Positions 1 through 9,604 of a stretch of DNA of 34,829 bases are shown in pieces; the first letter of the stretch is position 1; every line of letters begins with the position of its first letter. This stretch comes from Clostridiales bacterium DTU033 (lineage in GTDB: Bacteria; Bacillota; Clostridia; Oscillospirales; Acutalibacteraceae). The position numbers and the translations under genes are program-made. The notes under the pieces were generated by a model. That model had not been told where the DNA came from, searched no databases, and saw nothing but the letters and a program-made list of their open reading frames with translations. Where the stretch lies: the NCBI GenBank assembly GCA_001513365.1, contig LFTH01000035.1, forward strand, positions 1-34,829. Direction: 5' to 3'.

Positions 1-47
1 GCCAAAAGTGTGAGCAGTTGAAACAACTGACTAATCCAACCGATAAA

Positions 48-79
48 ACAGGCATTTTCACTCGCGTGAAAATGCCTGT
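48..79 (-). terminator. Perfect 14-bp stem, 4-nt loop hairpin downstream of csrA; candidate distal terminator
   Basis: ACAGGCATTTTCAC-TCGC-GTGAAAATGCCTGT; on the minus strand it is followed by TTTATCGGTT. Confidence 0.6.
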
Positions 80-92
80 CTTTCAGCGGTCC

Positions 93-116
93 AAAACCCG
101 CCGATTGGCGGGTTTT
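93..116. terminator. Bidirectional intrinsic terminator
   Basis: AAAACCCGCC-GATT-GGCGGGTTTT, 10-bp stem; plus side continues ATGTTTTGTT. Confidence 0.75.
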
Positions 117-165
117 ATGTTTTGTTAATACCGATAAACGATATCTAATCGACTTAAACTGATTA

Positions 166-414
166 TTAATCGTTGCGCTGCTCTTTTTTACTCAGCGCCA
201 TGTTTTTTAAATTGTCCAGTTTCAGCCTTTCGACCGATTCCAGCGCTTCCTGATTTGCCGCCTTGGTATCGTGCAGCTCTTTGCGGAGGATTTGGATTTC
301 TTTTGGCGCGACAATGCCGAGCCTCACCCTGTCGTTCTGCGCTTCAAGCACTATGACCTCGATATCATCGCCAATCAAAAAAGATTCCTGCGGTTTTCTT
401 GAGATTATAAGCAT
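166..414 (-). CDS. csrA: Carbon storage regulator CsrA
   Basis: MLIISRKPQESFLIGDDIEVIVLEAQNDRVRLGI; start overlaps the fliW stop (TAATG). Confidence 0.97.
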   Translation of the reverse strand: MLIISRKPQESFLIGDDIEVIVLEAQNDRVRLGIVAPKEIQILRKELHDTKAANQEALESVERLKLDNLKNMALSKKEQRND

Positions 415-857
415 TACCCTGCCACCCCGCTATCACGAAATACCAGATGCCGTACCTGATAAGCGGGGTTTTCAAGGATAACCTGATAGGCTTTTCTGGT
501 CTGCGGGTTGATGACAATCGGGCTTTTCAGATTGACTGTCATATCCCTGATGTCTTTCGGTACCACCGCGATAACATAAAAGACCAGCGAACTCAAGGAT
601 TCGGCGCCGAGCTTTGTCAACACCTCATCGGTGATAACCGGCTCATAGCTTTCAACAATAAACAACGGGTCGAACACCACAAACCTGATGTGTTTGTTGC
701 TGACAGCCTGCATCCATACTATCGGCACGTTTAAATCGTTTTTTTGCAGGAAGACATATTCTTTTATATCCTCAAGCCCGTATATCCCCTCCGGGAAATA
801 GATTATATCTTCCTTCGCAACCTTCACATATCCGAATTCCGCTGTTTCAACAATCAT
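414..857 (-). CDS. fliW: Flagellar assembly factor FliW
   Basis: FliW-like sequence (YFPEGIYGLEDIKEYVFLQ...), adjacent to csrA. Confidence 0.95.
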   Translation of the reverse strand: MIVETAEFGYVKVAKEDIIYFPEGIYGLEDIKEYVFLQKNDLNVPIVWMQAVSNKHIRFVVFDPLFIVESYEPVITDEVLTKLGAESLSSLVFYVIAVVPKDIRDMTVNLKSPIVINPQTRKAYQVILENPAYQVRHLVFRDSGVAG

Positions 858-883
858 AGCGTCCCCCGCCTGCCATCATAAGT

Positions 884-1846
884 TTATGACAAAAAATCCA
901 GCAGCGAGCCCTGAAGAACGCTCGCGCCGATTTTCAGCGCAGCGTTGTAGGCCATCTTCTGGTATTCGAGGTTCATGAACGCTTCGGCCAAATCTGCGAC
1001 TTCAAGGCCGTCCTGCTTGTTAAGATAGTTTTCTTCGTCCACCAGCAACCGTTTATCCAGAAAGTTTACAAAATTGCATTTCTCGCCGATATCCGCGTAT
1101 TGCACCAATATGCCGCTGATAACCTGTTCAAACTTCGCCTGATACTTGTCAATCTGCGAGATGTCATTGTTGTTAAGCATTGCAACCAAATCGGACATGA
1201 TGTTATATAGGTTGTTTGATATGCCGTCCTCGTCCACGCCGTGCCCCAGCAGCCGAACTCCGGGGTAAGAGATATCAAAGGCGGTATTGTCGTTTACCGG
1301 CGCGGCGCCCGACGACATTCCCGCGCCCAAATCCACATATATGCTGTCTTTCTCGAATATGCCGGTGTCAACGTCAACCCCGTGGTACAGCAGTTTTCCG
1401 TCTTCCACCGTAAAAGGCATCTCAGTCAAATTCGAGCCGCCGAATATGTACCTGCCGGCGGTTCTTCTGTTGACAACTTCCAACAGCTGCACCTGCATGT
1501 TTTCTATAACAGCGGCGATTGCGGCGCGTTCAGTTTCGCTGTATGTAACGTTTTTCGCCTGTTCTATTCTGGTGTTTACCTCCACCGCAATGTCGTTAAT
1601 TGTCGCAATACATGACTCGATATCGGTCAAAATATTCCTGACATCAAGAAGATTGCCCTTGTAAATCCCTATTTTGAACAAATCGCTCCTGACGTTGAAC
1701 GCTTTTAATGCCGCGGCCGGGTTTTCGGACGCTTTTTTATACAGCTGTTGCGAGGAGGAAATGTCGCTCAGTTTATTCAGTGTTTTAAAGCTTGTGTTCA
1801 AATTGCGCATGTACCTTTTCAGTATCATGTTGTTTGTCAGGCGCAT
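884..1846 (-). CDS. flgL: Flagellar hook-associated protein FlgL (HAP3)
   Basis: MRLTNNMILKRYMRNLNTSFKTLNKLSDISSSQQLYKKASENPAAALKA; ATG preceded by GGGTGG. Confidence 0.93.
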   Translation of the reverse strand: MRLTNNMILKRYMRNLNTSFKTLNKLSDISSSQQLYKKASENPAAALKAFNVRSDLFKIGIYKGNLLDVRNILTDIESCIATINDIAVEVNTRIEQAKNVTYSETERAAIAAVIENMQVQLLEVVNRRTAGRYIFGGSNLTEMPFTVEDGKLLYHGVDVDTGIFEKDSIYVDLGAGMSSGAAPVNDNTAFDISYPGVRLLGHGVDEDGISNNLYNIMSDLVAMLNNNDISQIDKYQAKFEQVISGILVQYADIGEKCNFVNFLDKRLLVDEENYLNKQDGLEVADLAEAFMNLEYQKMAYNAALKIGASVLQGSLLDFLS

Positions 1847-1896
1847 ATATACCACCCAATCCTTCCATTTATTGCGCTATCGCAATGGGATTTGCC

Positions 1897-3339
1897 CTAT
1901 CTTCCCGCAATTCCCATGTGATTAATCAGAGTATCCAGCATCTGGTCGAGCGCGGTCATAATTCTGGCGGCGGCGCTGTATGATTTCTGAAACCTTATCA
2001 TGTTAATCGATTCCTCATTTAGAGAGACGCCGGACACCGACTCGCGCTGTTCGTCCACCGACAGAAGCACGATATCACTGGTTTCGGCCATATCCTGATA
2101 GTATCTGACATCCATCGCGATATCGCCGTTAAGGGATGTTACAAAGTCAATAAACGAACCCGTAAAGGCGGGAGAAATGACATGATTGGCGTCCATCGCC
2201 TGTATCATACGGATGATATTGTCGTTTGCGCCTGCTACCGGGTTTTCCTGTGTTGAGGCGGTGATATACATCGCGTCGGAAAGCCAGTCGTCGGATATGC
2301 TGATTGTGGAGGCGGTAATATTGCCGTAACTGTCGCCTGCAAACAGCGGTTTCGGAGTGCCGTTTTGCTCATTAAGGCTGTTGAACACCTCGGCAAACCT
2401 CTGCGCGAACATATCCAGCGAGGTTTTATAGTATTGTATTCCCTGAAAATCACTTTCGTTTCCTGACGCGTATACCCCGTTTCCGTTCAGCAACTGCAGG
2501 TGGGCGAAAAGTTGACCGTTGCTGACAATAAACTCGTTCCCGCTACTGTCTGACAAAATGACCGGATAGCCGGGGTTTACCTCAATGCTGTTGACAGTCT
2601 GACCGTGTATCAGATAGACGTCGCCGGTTTTTACAAAAACCGTGCCGTCGTCGTTATTTTCGACATAGATGTTGAGATAGCCGGACAGCTTGTCCAAATA
2701 CATATTTCGCGTGTCAAGCAATTCATTCGGAGTGTAGCCGGCGACCATTGCGCTTTTGATTTCGGTATTGATTTTATTGATTTTGTCAAGAAGCTGGTTT
2801 ACATCCTTTACGACAATCTTAAGCTCCTCAAGCTGCAGATTTTCGAGTTCATTCAGCTGTTCGGCATATTTGTTCAGGGTTTGGGCCACAGTCTGGGCGG
2901 ATGTCCTGAGCAAACTCGCGTATTCTATGTTCGCGGTGTTGCCCGAAAAGGTGTGCAGCTTTTCCAGAAAACTCAACAGCGCGGAGTTAAGCCCGTCCTT
3001 GTCGTATTCGTCAATTATGTTTTCGATGTCCCTGAGTCCCGACAGCGTAGTGTTCCACGTGTTGTTAATCGCGTTTTCCTTGCGGTATTTGTAGTCCAAC
3101 ACCTTGTCGCGTGCCTGCGAAATCCTGTCGACATTAACGCCCATGCCGACGTCAGCGGTGGTAGAATTTGAATACAGGAACGAACCCCGCCCGGAAGGCA
3201 CCGCGCTTAAGTCGACCCTCTGCCTTGTATAGCCTTCGGTGTTTGCGTTCGATATGTTCTGGGTAACGACGTCCAGCCCTTTCTGGCTCGCATTTAAGGC
3301 TTTTCTTACGATTTCAAACCCCAAAAAAGTCGCGCGCAT
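1897..3339 (-). CDS. flgK: Flagellar hook-associated protein FlgK (HAP1)
   Basis: N-term LNASQKGLDVVTQNISNANTEGYTRQRVDL; C-term MIRFQKSYSAAARIMTALDQMLDTLIN. Confidence 0.96.
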   Translation of the reverse strand: MRATFLGFEIVRKALNASQKGLDVVTQNISNANTEGYTRQRVDLSAVPSGRGSFLYSNSTTADVGMGVNVDRISQARDKVLDYKYRKENAINNTWNTTLSGLRDIENIIDEYDKDGLNSALLSFLEKLHTFSGNTANIEYASLLRTSAQTVAQTLNKYAEQLNELENLQLEELKIVVKDVNQLLDKINKINTEIKSAMVAGYTPNELLDTRNMYLDKLSGYLNIYVENNDDGTVFVKTGDVYLIHGQTVNSIEVNPGYPVILSDSSGNEFIVSNGQLFAHLQLLNGNGVYASGNESDFQGIQYYKTSLDMFAQRFAEVFNSLNEQNGTPKPLFAGDSYGNITASTISISDDWLSDAMYITASTQENPVAGANDNIIRMIQAMDANHVISPAFTGSFIDFVTSLNGDIAMDVRYYQDMAETSDIVLLSVDEQRESVSGVSLNEESINMIRFQKSYSAAARIMTALDQMLDTLINHMGIAGR

Positions 3340-3358
3340 TGGTCTTACCTCCAGTAAT

Positions 3359-3796
3359 TCAGTCTTGGCCCTGCCTGATATTCGAGTATGTAATCATCCC
3401 GTCGTCGGAGGCGCCGGTTGTCGACAAAATGTAGTTGATTACTTTCAGCTTTGAGTCCAGTATGGCTTTGTTTTTCTCGCAGGCTTTCTTCAGCTGCGCG
3501 GCCACGTCGTTTAACTGCGAAAAAACGCTTTCAAGCTGCTTTGCCTGCGGGTTGCTCTCAATTATCTGGCGCAGGGTCAGACCGCTGGCGCCCATTTCGT
3601 CAAGAAGTTTTTCCCTGCGCTTTTCGCAGTTTGCCGAGCTCATGATATACGGCTGCTGCCGGGTAACAATATCGTCAAGTGCTTTAAAATCCCCTTTTAG
3701 CAAGATTTCGGTTTTCTGGTTTTCGAGTTCAAGCAGTTTTTTGCAGATTTTAAGCTGTTCATCAAGCAGACCCGACAATTTGTTTATCACCAACAC
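3359..3796 (-). CDS. flgN: FlgN-like flagellar export chaperone
   Basis: Coiled-coil protein between flgM and flgK; GTG start after AGGTGG. Confidence 0.75.
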   Translation of the reverse strand: MLVINKLSGLLDEQLKICKKLLELENQKTEILLKGDFKALDDIVTRQQPYIMSSANCEKRREKLLDEMGASGLTLRQIIESNPQAKQLESVFSQLNDVAAQLKKACEKNKAILDSKLKVINYILSTTGASDDGMITYSNIRQGQD

Positions 3797-3811
3797 TTAA
3801 TCCACCTGCAA

Positions 3812-4114
3812 TCATCTGTTTTTCAGTATGGCGTCCGCTATATCTTTGGATGGAATATGATAATCGCCGCTTTGTATCCTTTCCCTAAGCTCCTGAATTC
3901 TTTTTTCGCTTGCGGCTCTCTCAATACTTTCCACAAGCCCGGCTTTCGCCGCGGCAATCTCCCGCTGCCTCAGCCCTTTTTCGGAGATTTCAATTTTATC
4001 GCTTACCGGTCTGTCAATGCCGGCAAGTTTTTTGGCATTATCGGTTTTATTCGATATATCCGCGTTGAATTTAGCCTTATGAAAGGGAATCAGCCCATTC
4101 GGCCAAATCTTCAT
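3812..4114 (-). CDS. flgM: Anti-sigma-28 factor FlgM
   Basis: FlgM-like C-terminus (DKIEISEKGL...RIQELRERIQSGDYHIPSKDIADAIL). Confidence 0.93.
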   Translation of the reverse strand: MKIWPNGLIPFHKAKFNADISNKTDNAKKLAGIDRPVSDKIEISEKGLRQREIAAAKAGLVESIERAASEKRIQELRERIQSGDYHIPSKDIADAILKNR

Positions 4115-4196
4115 TAAGTTTCATCCTTTCAGCAAAACAGGTTGCACGGTTTTGATACAACGGCCCGGAATTAATCCGGCGTTAATCACTATATAT

Positions 4197-4222
4197 ATAT
4201 CGTCATAAAACCGAAAATATTA
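4197..4222 (-). promoter_or_regulatory. Candidate sigma28 promoter of the flgM-flgN-flgK-flgL-fliW-csrA operon
   Basis: Minus strand TAAT-N14-GACGATAT versus consensus TAAA-N14/16-GCCGATAT, between flgG-like and flgM. Confidence 0.6.
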
Positions 4223-4228
4223 AGCGCG

Positions 4229-4912
4229 CTATCTCAGCGAATTTACAGCCTGCTCCATTTCGTCCGCTGTCCTGATAACCCTAGAGTTAAGCTGAAAGGC
4301 GTGCTGGGCTTCAATCATTTTCGCAATCTCTTCGACCAAATCGACCGCGGATTCTTCGAGGTATCCCTGCATTACGATTGTATCAACCGCGTAAACCTGC
4401 CCGCAGAGCGGCGTTGGGGCATACTTGTTTCCGCCCAATGGCTGCAGCGCATACGGGTTTTGAAAACTGAAGGCCGCGGGTCTGGCGACAGGCGCCCCGT
4501 CAATAACTTCAATGCGGTTTAAATCTTCATCCAGCACGTACAGCCCTTCGGCTGTAACCAGATAACTGTTCTCGCCCTCGGCGGATATTGAAAAACTGCC
4601 GCTTCTTGTATAGAATATGCCGCCGTCCTGTCCGCTCACCGCAAAGAACCCGTCGCCGTCAATCGCAAAATCGCAGCTTAAGCCGGTATACAGTTTTGCT
4701 CCCTGCTCAAACCTGATTGAATTGCCGGCAGCCCTCGACCCGCTGCCAATATTCACGTTCTGCTGAATATTTGAGTACAGGGTATCCGAAAAACCTGCCG
4801 ACTGTACCTTATACCCTGCTGTACCGATATTCGCGACATTGTTGGCAATCACATCGAGTTTTGTTTGTGAATTGTTAAGCCCCAGCGCCGCCGAGTAAAA
4901 TCCCCTTATCAT
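4229..4912 (-). CDS. Flagellar hook-basal body protein, FlgG-like
   Basis: MIRGFYSAALGLNNSQTKLDVIANNVANIGTAGYK; C-term LNSRVIRTADEMEQAVNSLR. Confidence 0.88.
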   Translation of the reverse strand: MIRGFYSAALGLNNSQTKLDVIANNVANIGTAGYKVQSAGFSDTLYSNIQQNVNIGSGSRAAGNSIRFEQGAKLYTGLSCDFAIDGDGFFAVSGQDGGIFYTRSGSFSISAEGENSYLVTAEGLYVLDEDLNRIEVIDGAPVARPAAFSFQNPYALQPLGGNKYAPTPLCGQVYAVDTIVMQGYLEESAVDLVEEIAKMIEAQHAFQLNSRVIRTADEMEQAVNSLR

Positions 4913-4931
4913 TCAAGCCTTCCCCCTTTGA

Positions 4932-5660
4932 CTATACTTTGCCCACCTGATTGGCGGCCTTTTCCATGATTTCATCAAAAATCTTTATCACGTTCGCGCA
5001 TGATTGAAAATGCCTTGAAAGCCCGATTATTTCGGTCATTTCCTCTGCCATGTTGGTGTTCGGCCGCTCCAGCGAGCCCTGAACCACCGAAAAATTGAAT
5101 TCGCCGGCCGCGCCGGCTGTGTTGACATAATACCCCTCGTCCGCCTTTGATAGGCTGCCATAGTCCGCCGGGCAGGTAATTAACAGGGTGTCGAGGTAGA
5201 CCCCGCCCCTGAAAATTCTCCCGTCATGGTCCACGGTAAAATCCGCGTCCCCAATCATCACCGGCCCGTTGGCGCAAACCACCATATTCCCCCGGCTGTC
5301 CGTCAAAAAACCGTTTTCATTAAGCTCAAACTGTCCGTTTCTGGTAAGGCGGGTGGTACCGTCGGGCAGCAGGACGGTAAAGAACCCCTCGCCCCTGATG
5401 AGCAAATCCAGAGTGCGCCCGGTTACCGTTTCCCCGCCCTGTTCAAAGGATGTTTGGGTAATATCCGGCCTTACCCCGAAATTGACGGCGCCCAACGCCG
5501 TACCGTTTTGCACCAGCATGTGCTCCCCGAAAGAAGTCGTAATCAGAAAATCCTTTTTGTAGCCGGCGGTGTCGGCATTTGCCAAGTTATTCGCCACAAC
5601 ATCCACAGCCCTGCTGTTGGCAATAAGCCCCGCCGCCGCAGAATAAAAACCTGTATACAT
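4932..5660 (-). CDS. Flagellar hook-basal body protein, FlgF/FlgG-like
   Basis: MYTGFYSAAAGLIANSRAVDVVANNLANADTAGYKKD. Confidence 0.88.
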   Translation of the reverse strand: MYTGFYSAAAGLIANSRAVDVVANNLANADTAGYKKDFLITTSFGEHMLVQNGTALGAVNFGVRPDITQTSFEQGGETVTGRTLDLLIRGEGFFTVLLPDGTTRLTRNGQFELNENGFLTDSRGNMVVCANGPVMIGDADFTVDHDGRIFRGGVYLDTLLITCPADYGSLSKADEGYYVNTAGAAGEFNFSVVQGSLERPNTNMAEEMTEIIGLSRHFQSCANVIKIFDEIMEKAANQVGKV

Positions 5661-5664
5661 GGTA

Positions 5665-6474
5665 TCACCCCTCGTCCTCGATATATTTTTTCAGTCTTAA
5701 TTTCATTTTCATAAGTGCTTTTGCGTGGATTTGGGATACCCTCGACTGGGTAACCCCCAAAATCCGCGCGATATCCTTCAGCTTTAATTCCTCGAAATAA
5801 TACAGGGATATCACCGCTCTCTCGTTTTCGTTCAGTTGGTCGATTGACTGCGCGATGATATCTCTTAGCTCCTCCTGATAAATATGCCCTTCTGTGGTAT
5901 TCTCGGCAAGGCAGTTGTTGAAAGCCGAGTTATCCAGCAGCAGCTCCTCGTACGACAGCAGGAAAAACGAGTTTACCTCCCCTATTGTCCTGTTAAGCTC
6001 GTCCACGCTGATGTTGAGATGGGCGGCGACTTCCTCATCCGAAACATTTTCCCCGGTTTCAGACTGCAGCTTGTAGTATGCGTCCTCCACAGTCTTGACC
6101 TTTTTGCGCAGACTGCGGGGCACCCAATCCTGATTTCTTATAAAATCGATAATCGCGCCCTTTATCCTGAAGGAAGCATAGGTCTCGAATTTCGCGCCCT
6201 TGTCGGGGTCGTACTTTTCTATGCAGTCCATCAACACCAGAACGCCTTCGTTGACTATGTCCTCAAGCTCCGCCTTGTTTCTGTATACTGCGCTCATCCT
6301 GACGGCGATGCACTTTACTATGCCGAGGTAATTCAGCAGGATTTTATTGCGCAGTTCAAGGCTGCGCGTGGCCTTGTACTCCTGCCAGAGATTGTCAGTG
6401 ATATTCAATGCAAATGCGGTACTCATAACGACTGCCCATGCCTTTCTATCTTTAATCCTTTCAACCCTATGCAT
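5665..6474 (-). CDS. sigD: RNA polymerase sigma factor, sigma28 (FliA/SigD/WhiG) family
   Basis: Sigma70 regions 2 to 4 (YDPDKGAKFETYASFRIKGAIIDFIRNQDWVPRSLRKK; VISLYYFEELKLKDIARILGVTQSRVSQIHAKAL); overlaps the flhA 3' end. Confidence 0.95.
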   Translation of the reverse strand: MHRVERIKDRKAWAVVMSTAFALNITDNLWQEYKATRSLELRNKILLNYLGIVKCIAVRMSAVYRNKAELEDIVNEGVLVLMDCIEKYDPDKGAKFETYASFRIKGAIIDFIRNQDWVPRSLRKKVKTVEDAYYKLQSETGENVSDEEVAAHLNISVDELNRTIGEVNSFFLLSYEELLLDNSAFNNCLAENTTEGHIYQEELRDIIAQSIDQLNENERAVISLYYFEELKLKDIARILGVTQSRVSQIHAKALMKMKLRLKKYIEDEG

Positions 6475-8506
6475 CTATGGTTATTGTCCCAATTGACTGT
6501 ATCTGCACCGAGGGCTCGATTTCGTTGTAGGAGAGCACAACCGCGTCGGGGACAAACTGCTCTATCATCTTTTTGTAATAAAGCCTGACAATCGGCGAGG
6601 CCAGAACCACCGGCGCGCGGACAAGTTCGCTCGCCTTTTTGATTTGGTTGACGTGGGCCGCAACAATTTTCTGCAGGATTTCCGGCTCTATCATGGTGTA
6701 TGAGCCGTACTCGGTTTTTTTGACGTTTTTGACAATCAGGTTTTCCAAATCGGGGTTCAGCAGGATAACCCTAATCTTGCCTTCCGGCGCATACTTCCTT
6801 GTAATGGTGCGTTTTAAAGCCTGTCTTACGTACTCGGTTAATATGTCGGTGTCCTTGATTGTGCCGGCATAATCGGCGGCCGTTTCAAGTATGGTGGCCA
6901 AATCCCTGATAGGAACTCCTTCCATAAGCAGGTTTGCAAGTATTTTCTGAAGCTCGCCCATGCTTATTATGTCCGGCACAATCTCCTCGACAATCGGTTT
7001 GTTGGTTTTTTTGAGGTTCTCAAGCAGCGACGCGACGTCCTGCCTGCTTAACAGCTCATGGGCGTGTTTCTTCACCACTTCCGAAAAATGGGTCAGAATT
7101 ACTGACAGCGGGTCAATCACGGTGTACCCGTTCATCGCGGCGGTATCGCACTTATCCTCTGTAATCCACTTCGCGCTGATGCCGAACGCAGGCTCGACGG
7201 TGTCGATACCCTCAATCTCTTCCTCAACTTCGCCCGGGTTCATCGCAAGATAGTGGTTTACCAGAACTTCGCCGCTTGCGACTTCCTCGCCTTTGATTTT
7301 TATTACGTACTGGTTCGGGTTTATGGAGGCGTTGTCGCGCAGGCGCACCGAAGGTATCACCATCCCGACCTCCATCGCAAACTGGCGCCTGAGCATGACC
7401 ACTCTGTCGATAAAGCCCCCGCCTCTGCTCTGGTCAATTAAGGGCAGCAGGCTGTATCCGAACTCCATTTCAATCGGCTCAATATCCAGCAGCGAATATA
7501 TGTTTTCGGGGTTTTTATAATACTCGGTCTCGCTTACCGGCAGGGCAGGTTCCGGAACGGCCGACTGCTGCGCCGCCCTTTTCTTCAGAAAAACCCCGCC
7601 GAAAATCAAAACCGTTGACAAAAGCACGATAAGAAGTTTCGGGAACCCCGGTATCAGCGCCAAAAACAAAACCACAAAGCCTACAATCGGGAAAACGTCG
7701 GGGTTTGAAATAAACTGGCGGGTCAGGTCCTCGCCGAGGTTGTTCTCGGACGCCTCCCTCGTAACAATCATGCCCATCGCGGTAGAAACCATCAGCGACG
7801 GAAGCTGGGATACAAGGCCGTTTCCGACCGTCGCGACGGTGTAGATTTGCATAACCTCCGAAAGCGATTGGCCGCCCTGCAAAATCCCGATAACCGAACC
7901 GCCGATAATATTAATGAACACTATGATTATCGAGATTATCGCATCCCCTTTCACAAATTTGGACGCGCCGTCCATTGCGCCGTAAAAGTCGGCCTCGCGC
8001 TGGATTTTCATCCGCCTTTCCTTCGCCATGTCCTCGTTAATCAGGCCGGAATTCAAGTCGGCGTCAATTGCCATCTGTTTGCCCGGCATGGCGTCCAGAG
8101 TGAATCTTGCGGACACTTCGGCTACCCTTTCCGCGCCCTTGGTTATTACAATGAACTGCATGATTACAAGGATTATGAAGATGATAATCCCGACAACCGG
8201 GTTGCCGCCGATAACAAACTGCCCGAAAGTCCTGATTACGGCGCCTGCCTCCCCGCCCTCACCCAGTATAAGGCGGGTCGAGGAAATGTTGAGCGCGACC
8301 CTGAAAAGGGTGGTTATCAAAAGCATCGACGGGAAGATTGAAAAATCCAGCGGCTCCTTTATATACATGGATATTAAAAATATGCACAACGACAGTGTCA
8401 TGTTGAATATCAGCATCAAATCCAGCAACACCGGATTTAACGGAACAATAATCAAAAACAGCACGCATGAAACAAACAGCACAATAATGCTATTTTTTAA
8501 TCTCAT
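6467..8506 (-). CDS. flhA: Flagellar export protein FlhA
   Basis: FHIPEP family sequence: multi-TM N-terminus, KGDAIISIIIVFINIIGGSVIG. Confidence 0.97.
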   Translation of the reverse strand: MRLKNSIIVLFVSCVLFLIIVPLNPVLLDLMLIFNMTLSLCIFLISMYIKEPLDFSIFPSMLLITTLFRVALNISSTRLILGEGGEAGAVIRTFGQFVIGGNPVVGIIIFIILVIMQFIVITKGAERVAEVSARFTLDAMPGKQMAIDADLNSGLINEDMAKERRMKIQREADFYGAMDGASKFVKGDAIISIIIVFINIIGGSVIGILQGGQSLSEVMQIYTVATVGNGLVSQLPSLMVSTAMGMIVTREASENNLGEDLTRQFISNPDVFPIVGFVVLFLALIPGFPKLLIVLLSTVLIFGGVFLKKRAAQQSAVPEPALPVSETEYYKNPENIYSLLDIEPIEMEFGYSLLPLIDQSRGGGFIDRVVMLRRQFAMEVGMVIPSVRLRDNASINPNQYVIKIKGEEVASGEVLVNHYLAMNPGEVEEEIEGIDTVEPAFGISAKWITEDKCDTAAMNGYTVIDPLSVILTHFSEVVKKHAHELLSRQDVASLLENLKKTNKPIVEEIVPDIISMGELQKILANLLMEGVPIRDLATILETAADYAGTIKDTDILTEYVRQALKRTITRKYAPEGKIRVILLNPDLENLIVKNVKKTEYGSYTMIEPEILQKIVAAHVNQIKKASELVRAPVVLASPIVRLYYKKMIEQFVPDAVVLSYNEIEPSVQIQSIGTITIDA

Positions 8507-9575
8507 ACAATCTATCTCTCTTCCTCAAATTGTAGACAAACGCAAGTATTTCGGCGACGGCCTGATAGAATTTTGGGGGTATCTCGCCGCCGACTCTGAC
8601 CAATTTGTAAAGCGCCCTTGCCAAAACCGGGTTTTGGGTTACCGTTACCCTGTTTTCTTTGGCAATGCTGATTATTTTCAAAGCTATGTAGCCCCGCCCC
8701 TTTGCGACAACCACCGGAGCTTTATGGCTCTCGCTATCAGGGTCGTATTTTATCGCGACTGCGTAATGGGACGGGTTTGTTACCACAAAATCGGCTGTAG
8801 GAACTCTCGCCATCATCCTGATATTGGCTATGCTGCGCTGGCGTTCCCTTATCCTTCCCCGTACCAGGGGGTCCCCTTCCGACTGTTTGTATTCGTCTTT
8901 GACTTCCTGTCTGGTCATCCTTATCCTTCGCTCGTATTCCCACCACTGATACAGGTAATCAAAGATTGAAAAAACAAACAGCACAACACAGATGTTCAGT
9001 ATTATTGAAATCACAGTGCCGGCAATCCAGTACACCGCTTCCAGAATGTCGCTGCCAATCATTTTGAGGATAGTGTTGATGTTAGAGCTTATTTTTTGGT
9101 AGAGTATATAGCTTATTACCGACACCTTTATAATCGACTTTACAAGCTCGACGGCGGATTTAATCGAAAACAGGCCCCTGAACCCGTTTATAATGCTCAC
9201 CCTCGATATCTTGAACTTGATAGGCTCGCGGGAGATGTTCATCCTTGTCTGGGCAAATGTGGCCAGCACCGCCGATACCGAAGCCACAACCGCGAGCGGG
9301 AGGGTAAGAATAAGTATCCGGATAAGGATATCATTGAAGATGGTTCTGGTTTCGTTGATTGTCAGCACGCTGTCTTCCGGCGCCCGCCCAAAATAATAAT
9401 GGACGGTTTGCTTTATATAATCGAAGTAAAGGGGGGCAAGGGTTTTTAGCAGCAGCGCGACCGCCGCCAGAGTGAAAACGGTTACGACTTCCCTGCTTTG
9501 GAATATGTTCCCCTTTTTTCGTTCGTCTTCCCTTTTTTTCGGAGTGGCTTTTTCGGTTCTGCCTTCGTATGCCAT
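8490..9575 (-). CDS. flhB: Flagellar export switch protein FlhB
   Basis: EKATPKKREDERKKGNIFQSREV; autocleavage motif reads NPSH. Confidence 0.97.
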   Translation of the reverse strand: MAYEGRTEKATPKKREDERKKGNIFQSREVVTVFTLAAVALLLKTLAPLYFDYIKQTVHYYFGRAPEDSVLTINETRTIFNDILIRILILTLPLAVVASVSAVLATFAQTRMNISREPIKFKISRVSIINGFRGLFSIKSAVELVKSIIKVSVISYILYQKISSNINTILKMIGSDILEAVYWIAGTVISIILNICVVLFVFSIFDYLYQWWEYERRIRMTRQEVKDEYKQSEGDPLVRGRIRERQRSIANIRMMARVPTADFVVTNPSHYAVAIKYDPDSESHKAPVVVAKGRGYIALKIISIAKENRVTVTQNPVLARALYKLVRVGGEIPPKFYQAVAEILAFVYNLRKRDRLYEIKK

Positions 9576-9604
9576 ATGACCCCTCCCCTGCCGTTAAATC
9601 CGGG

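Noticed and set aside
447-734. Many long antisense or shadow ORFs in the supplied track (for example 447-734 +, 5884-6588 +, 8028-8969 +, 30086-30871 -)
   Set aside because: They overlap well-supported genes on the opposite strand or another frame and have no recognisable domain or convincing SD
1871-1886. ATTGCG-CTAT-CGCAAT hairpin between flgK and flgL
   Set aside because: Only 6 bp with no U-tract or SD occlusion; ordinary intercistronic structure
4118-4130. CsrA-like ANGGA motif (AAAGGATG) at the flgM SD
   Set aside because: Any AGGA-type SD matches this motif; there is no second site or loop context to support CsrA control
7901-8214. GCCGATAA sigma28 -10 boxes on the plus strand inside flhA (also 10145 and 16615)
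   Set aside because: They lie antisense within conserved coding sequence and are explained by codon usage
9475-9570. A second in-frame A_AAA_AAG with an upstream AGGGA in flhB (ATPKKREDERKKGN)
   Set aside because: The KK residues belong to the conserved FlhB N-terminus and a -1 shift gives a long meaningless frame, so it looks like chance; it is a caution against over-reading the fliY heptamer alone
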